A DNA stretch of 64,000 nucleotides from Siniperca chuatsi (lineage: Eukaryota; Chordata; Actinopteri; Centrarchiformes; Sinipercidae), in assembly GCF_020085105.1 (NCBI RefSeq), contig NC_058061.1:5341784-5405783 (forward strand), read 5' to 3'. This document shows positions 26,801 through 37,733 of this stretch, piece by piece. The notes beneath the pieces were generated by a model that ran no database searches, was not told the DNA's origin, and was given only the letters and a program-made list of their open reading frames with translations. The first letter of the stretch is position 1. Each line of letters starts with the position of its first letter. The translations under genes and the position numbers were made by a program.

Positions 26801-27869
26801 TTTCGATCTTCATTTATGCAGTGAACGGTTGACTGAATTCTACTGCCACTACAATGTTCACTCAAATGTGCCCACATTCTGCATGATCTCTGCACTTATC
26901 CCTCTGCAATGACATTGACTTTTGTTGTTGAATTGAATCCTGTCTTCACTGTTCTACAGAAAAACCAGCAGTGCCCCAGTACCTTGATGGCTTCTTCATA
27001 TTCATCTGAAATAAAACAAATCAACAGTAAGTTGCTTGGACAATTGACTGATAACCAATTGACATTGGACAAATTCTGCAGTTACAGTTGTAACCTTATT
27101 TAAATCTTTATCTCACATGTTTGTGTTTTTTTTTTTTTTTTGCTTATGTTCTACTTCAAATACATCAAGAAATTGAGATAAACAAACACATTTATTTTTC
27201 TCACCTTGACTGTTTATGCAAATCTGAAATAAAGAGTGAATAAGAACAGAATGAACTTAAGCACAACCAAAACAGCAAGTTTGCAATTCATGTGGAAACA
27301 CTACAGCTCTACAGTAGTACACACATTTATACACACTCCCTTACCTCTTCATTATCCTCATCAAAGTATTTCACTTGAAAGTGGTTGATCCCAAAAGATG
27401 CTTTGATCTGAAATATAATTTAAAAGAGTGGAGCTCAAATGCATGGCAGACATCATCGTATTAAATATGAACTTTTTTCCCCTCACACGTGTTATGAAAA
27501 CATCAATAACGGCACGTTGAGAAATGCCTCTACAACTAGCTAATGTAACTTACATACGCATTATAGCAAACTGAGCAGATTTCCCTTCCTTGCATATTTT
27601 GTTACGTACTGGCTGGCTTAAAAAATACCACATTATGTACACATTTTGTCGCAACAGTATCGACTGTCCTTCAGGTGGTCTATTGTTTACGTGGCTAGGC
27701 CATGTCTGGGCCTGCTTTTCACCAAACTGCGCCAGCGTTTAGCCAACACGCTCTGCTAGCAGCTTACCCAGGCTTCAACGGATTCCCACTCCAATTTGTC
27801 CAAATCCTGAGCCAGAAATCTCTTCACATTCCCCCGGAAATTGACTTTAATAGTAACAGGCAGCCCCAT
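16104..27869 (-). CDS. nbr1: NBR1 autophagy cargo receptor
   Basis: Twenty-two coding exons were traced on the minus strand: 27768-27869, 27345-27407, 27205-27223, 26983-27005, 26274-26456, 25968-26045, 25581-25804, 25119-25238, 24552-24851, 24053-24212, ~23429-23636, 22012-22137, 21764-21839, 21411-21521, 20597-20776, 20258-20425, 19866-20020, 18862-19286, 18572-18657, 18102-18189, 17697-17796 and 16104-16292. They give about 1060 residues (human 966). Domains in order: PB1 (1 to ~80, acidic YFDEDNEE), a split ZZ zinc finger (~216-260), a basic coiled coil (~272-315), the four-tryptophan domain (~378-493, FLDENLPDG and GTYTSHWRL), the LC3-interacting motif YIIV (~779-782), the amphipathic J helix (LVKGALSVAASAYKALF) and UBA (~1010-1055). 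NBR1 gathers ubiquitinated cargo, oligomerises with p62 and docks to LC3/GABARAP on phagophores. Phases match at every junction except exon 11 to exon 12, where a small exon may be missing. Confidence 0.93.
17100..17400. repeat. Interspersed repeat family H, copy 3
   Basis: It shares 'AGCAACACTAGCATTCATTTG', 'TTTTGGTCTC' and 'TTCACCAGCTAGTGGCTAAC' blocks with 2100-2345 in the same orientation. It lies in the last intron of nbr1. Confidence 0.6.
19335..19440. repeat. Short interspersed repeat family E, copy 1
   Basis: The blocks 'GAAAACCATGTATCTCCAAA', 'TTTGGTGATTT' and 'TTTATGGGTTGAGAAAATTC' recur in reverse complement at about 47830-47935. It lies in the nbr1 intron just upstream of the LIR exon in gene sense. 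Class unknown, about 105 bp. Confidence 0.65.
22396..22432. repeat. AT-rich simple repeat (AAT/TAA units)
   Basis: ATTATTATTAATAATAATAAATAAATAAATAATAA-type tract next to the left end of the family A element in nbr1. Confidence 0.85.
22449..23287. mobile_element. Composite hAT-like MITE: family A host with nested family B
   Basis: The outer element begins 'GTGGTGGAAGAAGTACTCAG' and ends 'TTAGTTACTTTCCATTACTG'. Inside, 22738-23072 is a family B element with ends CAGCGGTTTCCAACC and GGTTTGGAACCACTG. The flanks of B are GTTTTGTC and GTTTAATC, a worn 8-bp target duplication. The composite lies in the nbr1 intron between the four-tryptophan exon 11 and exon 12, where the exon phases do not fit simply. 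Confidence 0.8.
23761..23820. repeat. (CA)n microsatellite, 30 units
   Basis: A perfect 60-bp CA run on the plus strand, i.e. (TG)n in the sense of nbr1. It lies in the intron before exon 11, about 125 nt upstream of that exon's acceptor. Apparent open frames of alternating Cys-Val across it are artefacts. Confidence 0.97.
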
Positions 27870-28145
27870 GTCAGCCGTTTATGAGTATATAATGGCTATC
27901 ATTTGCGGTGACACCGGCCTATTTGATCCCTGTTGCCCTCGACTGTCTTTTCTTGTTTACATCGTCAGCTGCGTCTAGAAAAATACGGTGACGTTTCGCG
28001 CAGGCGCAGTCAAAACTCAGTCTGTCGCGTGTCAAAGTCGTCATCTTTAAGCTCACGAGTGTGGCTGACAAGTAATAAGCCACACGTTTACAAGTGAATT
28101 TAATGCTGTTGGGACAATCGTTCTTTGCCTATTTGATAACATAAG
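27870..28145. promoter_or_regulatory. Shared nbr1/psme3 bidirectional promoter
   Basis: The start codons of nbr1 (minus, 27869) and psme3 (plus, 28146) are only 276 bp apart and point away from each other. The gap has no TATA box but has CpGs and a near-palindromic GCGCAGGCGC, as is usual for divergent housekeeping promoters. Both 5' UTRs must lie within it, unless extra non-coding exons exist. Shared control is inferred from the spacing. Confidence 0.75.
27998..28007. promoter_or_regulatory. NRF1-type site GCGCAGGCGC
   Basis: It matches the NRF1 consensus (GCGCANGCGC) and sits near the middle of the 276-bp divergent promoter. NRF1 commonly drives bidirectional housekeeping promoters. Binding is inferred. 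Confidence 0.6.
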
Positions 28146-31100
28146 ATGTCTTCACTCCTCAAGGTGAAAAATGAACTTAAAGCCAAGGTAAGGTTTGTCT
28201 TTTGGAAACCTTAAGGTTTTACGACGTGTTGTTGTTGCCATTTGCCTCCTAGCATGTTAGCCACGTTTTGTAGCTTGATGTGAGAGCACTGATAAGGCCA
28301 GGCTAATAGCAGCTAACAACGGCTAACCGGCTTGTTTCCCGCCTGTTACAATACACTTGTCAAACCTCCCGACAGGTGCTGTGTTTTAGTGGCGTTAAGC
28401 TTCATGAGTAGTGAAGGGAGCTCCACGTTACAGCTCTGTGTGCATAAATAATGGTTACTGTTGGAAGACCACATGCACAAAAATGGCCCTCGCTACCAAG
28501 TTAGCCAACTCAACAAGCTGCCGTTGTCATAACGTTAACCTACCTCTGTCATGTTAATGTTATAGCTTTTCACTCTTATACTGACGCACCAGCCACAGTT
28601 ATAGAGTCCATGCCGATAACCTAGGCCAAAATAAACCGACTTCAAGTCTAATGAAATTTAAGCCTGCATCCGCGTTTAGCTATGAAAAATGAATGGTTTT
28701 GCATATGGTCAGTTGCAGCCGGTCTGATATATGGACTTTTGTCTTATGTATTTGCAGGTTGATGCTTTCAGGGAGCGTATCACTTCAGAAGTAAGTATCG
28801 GTTAATATGTGAAAAAATGTGTTGTGAGCACTGTTACAAACACAGCTATCAAAACCGTTTTCAAGCAAGACTCAACTAAAGGTTTGCATTTCTTTCAGGC
28901 AGAGGATCTAGTTGCGAATTTTTTCCCAAAGAAGTTGCTGGAACTTGATCACTTCCTAAAGGTCAGTTACATGTTCAATTAACTAAATACACATTGCATA
29001 GTCTTAGATATTTGCAGGATACATCTTGGTTAGGAGTGGGTGATAAATAGATAAAAGCTTCCATCATGGTATATGTAGTTTTATACACGATAAAGTTTCT
29101 TGGAAATCAGTTGAGAAACAGTTTATGGATAGTTGAGAGAAAGTTAATTCTCATCCATTTTGGCTTAAAAGTTGTTACATGGACAAGAAGTGTTCTGTAC
29201 ATCTCAATTTCATGACAGCTGGGAAAACTTAATTTGCTGAAAAAGATCCTGTTATACTGTCAAAACCTCCAGAACAGCTACAAATGGACTGTGGTGAGAT
29301 TGTTTTACCAACTGTTTATGGGTAAAATAACCTTAAATGTTTTTGGTTAATCCTGAAAAATTAAATAGCTGGTAATCAAGGTACTTTATCAAGTTGATGC
29401 AAAAATCCATTGATTTGCAGCATTGCAGGGTTTTTCCATTTTTTCCATCCAGTCAAACCATGCTGCACTGATTTGCATTTCCATTACTAGTTTAAACGCA
29501 CCGAGCCTTGCCAGAGATGACCCTTCTCCAGAGTCGGGCCAAAGCGCGCCCGACCTCCTCCATGCAAGTTGTGGTGTCTGTTTGAGCGAGGGTGGGGCTG
29601 AGCTGCAAACACACAGGCAGAGCAGAGAGACCGGGGACAGGACGAAGTGTATCACACTCTCTGGCTCGCTCGCTTAAGACACACCTTCACGCGGGTGGCC
29701 CTGTTGTAATGGAAATGCAAATCCCTGCCGCGCTGGGCTGACATGTCGAGCAAAGCCACATGTGTATGGAGAAGGGCTATAAAACACCCAGACATATTAA
29801 AGGGGTAGCTACCATGGTATAAACGGTTTGGCAAAATATGACGGTCATATCTAATCTTGTCAAGTCACAGAGCATTATTTCTAAAGAAAAATAGTACAGC
29901 TAGTATCCTTGTTTTTCAGGATCCAATCATAAACATCTCTGAACTGAAGGAGATACACTCGGAGATAAACCTGACGGTGCCAGACCCCATTGTGCTCTCA
30001 AACCTGCATGACGGACTAGAAGCGGTGAGGCTCCATTTTAGAGTGCAATTAAAGCCTCAATGCTTATAATAACTACTGGTGCAGAGCAGAGGTGAGATTT
30101 GTAGCCTGATCCTCTTTTTATCTATTTCACAGCAAAATGCCAAAAAGCGAAAGCTCGAGGATGGAGGTGGGGAGGACATGGGTGAGTATAAGACTATTAA
30201 GTAGGTTAAAATAGATTTAAAGCGCTAGAATCATAGTTGCTTAAAACTTCCTGGATAGATGAACACAACTAAGTAAGTTCCAGGATCAAGAATCTTTGTG
30301 CTCTGAATTACAGTTGCGCAGCATCCTTATGAGTGTTGCCGTGACTGTGTAGTAGCCCACATTAGGGGCGCAAGTTTTGTTTTTTACTTGCAAGACAAAC
30401 GTGCAATTAAAAGGCATTGTGCAGTTATTTTCTTACTTTACAGGAAACATTGTATGGCATCCTCTATATATAATCATCATTCCTGGCCCCTTTTTTTTAT
30501 ATATGTTTGAAACTTAATTATTTTACCCTCCTTTCTCTCTTTCCTGTGTCACCCAGTGACTGGCACCAAAGTCTTTGTCATGCCTGGTGGGATGATGAAG
30601 AGCAACGGAAACCTTGTTGATCTTATTGAAAAGGTTAAACCAGAGATCAGGACACTCATTGAGAAATGTAACACAGTAAGTGATGCCTCTAATGTCTTTA
30701 ACCAAGGACCATACTCCTGCATCAGTAGTTTCTCAGTAAAGTTATATTAGTTTCAGAATTGGTAACAGTAACCCTACATAAGTGCCAAGTCATGAACTGT
30801 GGTATTACAGCTGGGAATGTGTAAAATAAGTGTAGCACTACTAAAGATGTATTGATGAAACAGGGAAAACAAGACACAAATCAGTGTCAGCCCTGTGATA
30901 TATAAAGCTCCAACATGTGTATGCATGTAGGGCATTATAGTAAGAAACATATCACGTACGCTGAGCACCCCTTCCCAGACAGTTACTGCAAGTGTTGTGG
31001 ACATGATTCGTGTACATCTTGACTTAACTGATAGCATCCCAGATGTTGCGTTCTCCTTTTTCTTAGCAGTTTTCTTCTCTTCTGCAGGTCAAAATGTGGG

Positions 31101-32977
31101 TTCAGCTGCTTATCCCCAGGATAGAGGATGGCAACAACTTTGGAGTGTCCATCCAGGAGGAGACAGTAGCTGAACTCAGAACAGTTGAAGGGGAGGCAGC
31201 ATCTTACCTTGATCAGATATCAAGGTTTGTAGACGTTTTAACCATATTGTACATAATACGCTATGAGGCATGAAACTGGTGCCACATAAGATCGCTAAGC
31301 TTTACAAGATTGGCTCTGCATTGTTTAGCACGTTTACCTGTCAGTCAACATGTTGTCTTCTTTACTTCTAGATACTACATCACAAGGGCAAAGCTGGTTT
31401 CTAAAATAGCTAAATATCCACATGTGGTAAGTGAATATTATCTAAAGAATCAAAGCATAAAGTAGAAGGTACTGAGAGAACGAAAGATAGAATACAGTGG
31501 ATATCAAGTCCTCACAACAGGGAGGCAATTCTTTTCCTCAGTGCAAACATCGTGCAAACAAGTAAGACATACAGAACTTATACAGAATTATACAAAATGC
31601 ATGATTTACAGGGACACTTAATTACAGGGGTCACACAACAGAGACACATGGCTAGACTCGACACACCACAGACTGGATTCCTACTAACTTAAGCCACTCG
31701 TGGTTACAGGTGGTAACTGCAAGTGCGTTGTAATACTACAGCTAACACTCCTTGAGCAGCTACTTTGTCAGAAATACGACAGAAGAGCAACTGGTGTATC
31801 TGTTTACAGTTCAGCCAGACAAACTCATGTTGTTTTTAATAATGATGTCAGTCAATAATTGGCCTTTTACTATAATGCAATCAGCAGCCACAATCTGAAT
31901 TCCTGCAATATTTAAAACTGATCTGTCAAATAATTCCCCAAAATTCCTGTCATCTTGTTTACAAGGCGCATTTTTGAAAAAACATTTGCTGTTAGTGCTG
32001 ACAAATACATTGCATCTCTTCCCCCCCGTTTCCTCAGTTAAAAGCTTTTAATTTCAACTAGCAGCAGTAGAAAACGCTCGATTTGCATTAGCAGTAACTT
32101 AGTACAGCTCTGATACAGTGTTAGGAGGGCGAACAGTAAACAGTGAGGCTGATATCGATAAGATAAAATTACAAGCAGCATCGTGGATTACCTGCTGCAT
32201 CATTTTCTGTGAATCCCTTGCGCAATTTGAATCCAGCAGCAATTTGAATCCAGGGCCGAATGGTGGACTCCACCACTAATAATGAAAACTGCTTTAGAGA
32301 GGTAATTACAGAATGTAAATACATTGAACAGCTATTGCTGAAAAAATAGACCAAAAATGAGGTTTGGTTTCATGAATATCTTAAGGACTATAACATTAAG
32401 CAGCAACTGCTATAGAAGTCGTTGCTAGTAGTGATTGCTACTAGCAACCGAATGTTCAACTGAAACCAACTGTTGGTGACTGAATATGAACCATTTCATT
32501 TTGCAGGTGACTTTATCAAAAAAAAAATTTTTAATCTGGTAATTCGGGCCACAACGCAGTAAAAGGGGGAAAATAAAGTGGATCTTTTGTTGATCTCCTG
32601 TTGTTTACTGTGAAACTGGCTAGCTAATATATTTAAGTGAAGATGTAGAATGAATATTGACATAGAATCAACTTTTTTTAACTTATTAGGAGGACTATCG
32701 GCGCACAGTAACCGAGATTGATGAGAAGGAATACATCAGTCTGAAGATCATAGTTTCGGAGCTCAGAAATCAATACGTATGTCATGATCTTTATTTCTCA
32801 TATCACTATCCATTAAAGTTTTTTTTATACCAACATACACCTGACAAGTTAAAGGAAGTATTTTCAACTGTATTTTGTTTTTTTCTTTCTGTGAAGGTAA
32901 CGTTACACGACATGATCCTGAAGAACATTGAGAAGATCAAGAGGCCTCGAAGCAGTAATACTGACGCATTGTACTGA
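28146..32977 (+). CDS. psme3: Proteasome activator subunit 3 (PA28gamma / REGgamma)
   Basis: Ten exons on the plus strand have fully consistent phases: 28146-28187, 28758-28790, 28899-28961, 29920-30024, 30133-30181, 30557-30675, 31088-31224, 31372-31426, 32690-32776 and 32897-32977. They encode 256 residues (human 254). PA28gamma forms a ring that caps the 20S proteasome in the nucleus and speeds ATP- and ubiquitin-independent breakdown of proteins such as SRC-3 and p21. Visible features are the N-terminal helix (MSSLLKVKNELKAKVDAFRE), the family-specific insert with the nuclear signal NAKKRKLEDG, the activation-loop region around LLIPRIEDGNNFGVSIQEE, and a C-terminal helix ending RPRSSNTDALY, whose tail docks into the 20S alpha ring. 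No break was seen. The gene shares its promoter with nbr1. Confidence 0.96.
29470..29723. repeat. Element bounded by perfect 18-bp inverted repeats
   Basis: GATTTGCATTTCCATTAC at 29470-29487 is the exact reverse complement of 29706-29723. Each arm holds an octamer (ATTTGCAT / ATGCAAAT). The interior is unusually GC- and CpG-rich for an intron. It lies in psme3 intron 3. It has no coding capacity and could be a MITE. Confidence 0.6.
31427..32689 (+). other. psme3 intron 8, no further gene seen
   Basis: The 1.26-kb intron separates the exon ending KYPHV from the exon beginning EDYRR. I see no internal coding exon and no clear repeat family; short direct repeats such as 'GCAATTTGAATCCAGCAGCA' occur near 32220. 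Confidence 0.6.
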
Positions 32978-33625
32978 TGTTCATCCAGCCATCTCAGCCT
33001 CCACCTCCCATCTCCAACCCCGTCTCCCTGCCATGCCTGTTGAGCTACAGTAGTCTGACCCTGGTCCACAGGACTACAATTAGACATTCACCTACTTCAG
33101 TACAATCAATACCACCCAGTGCAAAAACATAGCTTCCATAGATGGACACAACGCACATGTTTTTGTTTTAATTGTAAAATATTTTTCTTGTTTTAAACCA
33201 TTTGAAGAAAAATGGGGAGATAGATCATTGACAACAAAAAGCGCTATGTATTTTTTAATTTTAATTAAACATTTTGTCCTCAGATCTTTGTGAAATTGCT
33301 TCATTTATAGCTCTTAAGAGCAAAAGTGGTTTGTTTAATGCCCACTGTTTGTCACTTATTTTGTTTTTAATTTTTTTTTTTGTCTTATATTAGACACCTA
33401 CTGCATCTGGAGGATGGTCGTTTATAGGATATGCAACACAGCAGTTGTTTGTTTTTTTTGTTTTTATCCGAATGTTATACATTACGCGGTTTAGTCTTAT
33501 CAAATATGAATACTTCGCAGGTTTTAGGTCCACAGGCTTATTGGTTTTCAGTGAAAATTCATAAGTCGCCAAAGCATCTCTTATGTTGAGGCATTGATTC
33601 TATTGAATAAAACATTTTTTGATAA
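32978..33625 (+). other. psme3: psme3 3' untranslated region
   Basis: Sequence between the psme3 stop codon and AATAAA at 33606-33611. It is AT-rich, unspliced and without recognised repeats. Confidence 0.6.
33606..33611 (+). terminator. Polyadenylation signal of psme3
   Basis: Canonical AATAAA in 'TATTGAATAAAACATT', about 630 bp past the stop codon. Confidence 0.6.
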
Positions 33626-35089
33626 GAAATTTTGAATTTTGTTTTGGCATATTTGTGTTTGCAAAAAATGCTTATTTGATATGAGATAAAAGTGAATGGG
33701 CTTTTTTTTAATGCACATATTAAGATGCTCATTCACATATCCATAGGTTTGTGTTACGACATACATTAAAATACCTATTATCAGAATGCATAGGGTAGCT
33801 ATGTTTCCTATTGGCCTGCAGATGTCAATGTGGCATCTAACTACCACTTCTGTACATCAGCAGACTTAACAGCTGGACTGAAGACACAAGTATGGTACAC
33901 TCAACCAAAAAAAATACTGATGAAATTGCAGATTGATATACAGATATATTTGGTTGTTTCTAAATATTGAGTTCTTTGTAGTATGAGCAGAACTAACAGA
34001 AAAAAAATTAAATTCAGCAAATAATGTATCAATTGTTAACAAATCCCCAGGAAATCAGATTGCAATTTAATCTACTGCCTGCCAATGCCATTACTATGGT
34101 CTCGAGTCAGTATGCTTCAGATCTTTGGTGGGACTACACATGACTGTTGAGCAACTTTACACAATTTAGAGGTTTGGCTAAGTACATTTACTCAAATACT
34201 GTTTAGGGAGTGCAGGACTTTTACATATAAATGAACGTCCATTACATTCAAGCCCTTGCCAAACAAGTTCACACAATGCTTATTAAGCCGTTGCAGTATA
34301 TGGCGTTTTTAAATCTGCTGTCTGTGGCGACATTCCCCTGCTGGCGCAGCCTAATGATGCATCTTATGCCAACTAACAATGATTGGTTTGGATTTGATTT
34401 GGTTTGCCACAGCGGAAGCTGGGAGTAACCCAGAGCCATGTGGAGAGCTCTGCAATCCACCATTGCTTTAAAGAATAAAAAAAGGTCCACTGGAGAGAAT
34501 GTTTATTATGATTGTATAGTTTGCATTAATATGCTCTGGCAATGTTGTATTGTATGCAGTCATGACAATAAAGTCACTTGAATTGAAATTGAACAGAGAT
34601 GACACAACTTTCTCTCTACATGGCTCTGGAGCGGCCATAGATGGAAAAGGCCACAGTAACTAGGAGTAAAACTTAAGAAGCATCCAAGAAAAGTGTCTGA
34701 TGCTCCAGTTAAAAAAGAAACTCAGCATTCAGAGGAAGGATTACAGTCAAAAAAGAAACGACAAGGCCAAACATCATTACCATTGGTGTAGCTTTAGCGT
34801 TTCCTAGAAGAGCGCTGAGAGAAGAGACTGAGGGCAGACACAGATGTCAAGTTACTGCTCTTGGCCAGGTTGGTAAAATAATCCTTTGGAGTATGTAGCT
34901 ATTACATTTACTCTACCTAAACAATGGATTATTGTCTTGGAACTGTATTTTTGTAACTATTTTTGAACAGGAGCCTGGGGCAAGCTCACTGTAGGCATAC
35001 ATCATAAGAAGGTGTCAACAGTGTTTGTGTAATTTCTCTCACTGCCAGAAGGGGGAGACAAAAGTTCAGCACTGCAGCTTTAAGAACAA

Positions 35090-35300
35090 TTTTGATGTAC
35101 TTGTACTTTAGTATTTCCATTTTATGCTACTTTATACTTCTACTCCACTACATTTCAGAGGGAAATATTGTACTTTTTACTCCACTACATTTATCTGAAT
35201 AATTACTTTGCAAATTCATTTCATTAATACAAAATATAGTAAACTAATAAATTCTGATGTCAAATGATAGATTAAGCTACCCAGCAGTATAGAAATAACA
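35090..35300. mobile_element. hAT-like MITE family A, fragment
   Basis: It contains the family blocks 'TTTTATGCTACTTTATACTTC', 'CTACTCCACTACATTTCAGA' and 'GTACTTTTTACTCCACTAC'. Neither terminal CAGTGGTGG is preserved. Confidence 0.7.
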
Positions 35301-37029
35301 GAGCATAGTGCTCTTTGTAGTAAAGATGCAAATACATTATGTATTATAAATAAGTCTCTATTAAGGAAACTAAACATGAATATAGTGCATTAACAATACA
35401 GCAGAGGTTTGCATAGCAATTTATTTTGTTATACTACCATTATTGTGGAAAGAAAAAATATTTGTTCCAGTGGATGTGGAGGTGTGCTGATGGGAGGCTT
35501 CGACATCCGATTCTTGACAGTCATCTGCAAAACAATTCATTTCCAAGCTAACATCTGACCCATTTATTTCTCCCAGTTTGCACCATTCTGGCAGCTTTTT
35601 TACTTAGTGCAAACTTTCACCTGCGTTTCTGTGCAGACGTTTAAATTAAGACATGACAGATACAGAATACAAAATAAAATATTTTTCAGTGGTGTCAAAT
35701 CTCTTTGGGTGGACAGCCTGAATGAATTCCATATGGGAAACACTATACACACTACACATGTGCACCATATCTGACATGCTTTCTCAGACTGAGGTTGATG
35801 TTTTTGTTGTCCTGATGAGACAGTAGTGAAGAGATTAGATCTGTACATCATAACTGAGAAAAACATTTGAGCTGACTGTGGTAAATATAGACAGATGTAA
35901 ACAGCGTACTGTTGCTCAATGTTCCTGACGCAGATGTAGTGTCTGTTCCCGTTGACCCCCCCCCCGTCTGTCTTACAAACCCACAATGCAGCTTGTCCAT
36001 ACAGTACTGAGCAGCAGCACCACATAAATATGGCTTCTTGAGATAAGCACTGGAAAAAGAGATAAGATGGTTAAAAAGGAGACTTGGGATTTGCAGGTGG
36101 GAAATGTCACACGGCCACGACTATTATGTCATCAAAAGGGGCCCCACATTTCCCTCTCTCCTGGACCCTGTCTTACTGTGTTGTGTGTACAATTGAGATT
36201 AATTATGTTTTGTAAAATAAGATGAAAATATGTCAAAGTCCATATAAAGATTACATTTTTAAGTGAAAAAAAAAAACAGAATTTTGATATTTTGAAAATT
36301 ATTGATCAAGTATAGGTCATCATTTTGCTACTTTTTATCACTACTTCGGTGACTTTAGGAGACATATAATTGCACTCAGCTGCAAATTACAGAATGGTTT
36401 TATAATCTAATTAGCAGAGTTACAGAGGTGTGTCTGTCTCTGCAATCCTGCTGATCTCAGTACAATGCATCCAAAGTTCCTTTGATATGTCGCCTGAGCA
36501 ATGTACTACTTTTAGAGCCTTAAGGGACACACGTGTTGTCTGTAACGCATTCTGCCCCTTGACCCTCCATGTCTCTTTTGAAAGCTCATGGCTGTGACGA
36601 AAGGCAGTGGCACTATGTGGGACTGCCGAGTGAAGGGAGCATGCTCTGGTTAATATTTAATGGTTGTTCCTACCAGAGTATTAATCAGTATTAGTCTGAG
36701 ACATTCAGAGAAAATTGATAGGGGGAGAGCGGCACTGCTAAAATAAGCACAACTCTTGAAAGCAAATGGTTATAAAAACAGTTTTTTATTTAAATTGCTA
36801 GCAATATTTTCCTTCCATCATTTATGCATCATTCAGCTGAAAAAGCACTTTTGTTTGCTGAGGTGCTGACTACATTTGTATAAAAATATTTTTATTTCAT
36901 GTGTATGCTCCCGTTGACGTTAAAGGAGCCTTCAATGTGTGAGAGAAAAGACAGTTGTCTTAAACAGACATGTCAACACTGAAAGACCTTAAAGGCCGAA
37001 TACAGACAAAAATAAAAAAACTGAATTTG

Positions 37030-37595
37030 ATTCCCGGAGATTTTTTGATACCACTTTCATGTCTGTGCGTTAGGTATGGAGGCTGAGCCAGGAGATGGTT
37101 AGCTTAGCTTGGCAAAAATTCTGGAAACAGGGGGAAACAGCTAGCGTGGCTCTGTTCAAAGGTAACTAAATTTGCCTACTAGCACCTCTAAAGCTCACTA
37201 ATTAACAGGCTCTCTCCATTATCTCAAAAACCAAAGTACATAAAGGACAATTTGTGGTTTTACTACGAGATTGCCAGGCAACCGGTGGAGACTCTAAGAA
37301 GTCAGTGCTCCTGGCCAAAAAATAGCCCAGCACAAAACCCCATGTAAAACCACAAATTGACATTTTTTATTCTTCAGCATGTTAATTAAGGACTGCTGGA
37401 AGGTGGATTTGTAACCTTTGGACAGAGCCAGGTTACCTGTTTCCCCATTAAGCTAAGCTAACTGACTGCTGGCTGTAGCTTCATATTTAGCGTAAACATT
37501 AGAGTGTTATCAATCTTATCTTCTAACTCTCGGCAAAAAAGTAAATTAGCGTATTTCCCAAAATGTCGAGCTACAGTACATATTCCTTTAAGGAC
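37030..37595. mobile_element. TTAA-type MITE family C copy
   Basis: It has left-arm blocks 'TTTCATGTCTGTGCG', 'GGTTAGCTTAGCTTGGC' and 'CTGGAAACAGGGGGAAACAG', and an inverted right arm: 'AGAGCCAGGTTACCTGTTTC', 'AAGCTAAGCTAAC' and the end 'CATATTCCTTTAA'. It is longer than the copy at 51969-52368, with extra sequence in the middle. It lies beside the 3' end of the minus-strand g6pc gene. Confidence 0.7.
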
Positions 37596-37733
37596 CTGAT
37601 ATCCAGGCAAGCACAGTATAACTTCAGGGACATTGTCCGTAAAGTCTAAATGTCCTTGTGTATTAAACATGAGAAGAAACAATCCCAGAAAATTAAACCA
37701 ATAATTGACTTTAAACGACAACTTGGTCCTGAA

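Larger units (their letters stand above)
33626..37733. other. Repeat-rich intergenic region, psme3 to g6pc
   Basis: No supported gene. It holds short family A remnants (34160-34225 and 35090-35300), a LINE/SINE-type tail near 34560-34600 (TGACAATAAAGTCACTTGAA and following) and a family C element at 37030-37595. Human has AOC2 and AOC3 between PSME3 and G6PC1; I see no trace of amine oxidase exons here. The stretch 35450-37000 holds nothing recognisable. Confidence 0.5.

Noticed and set aside
34600-35080. Possible coding remnant with lysine-rich frames
   Set aside because: Frames are short and broken, no family could be named, and splice sites are lacking.
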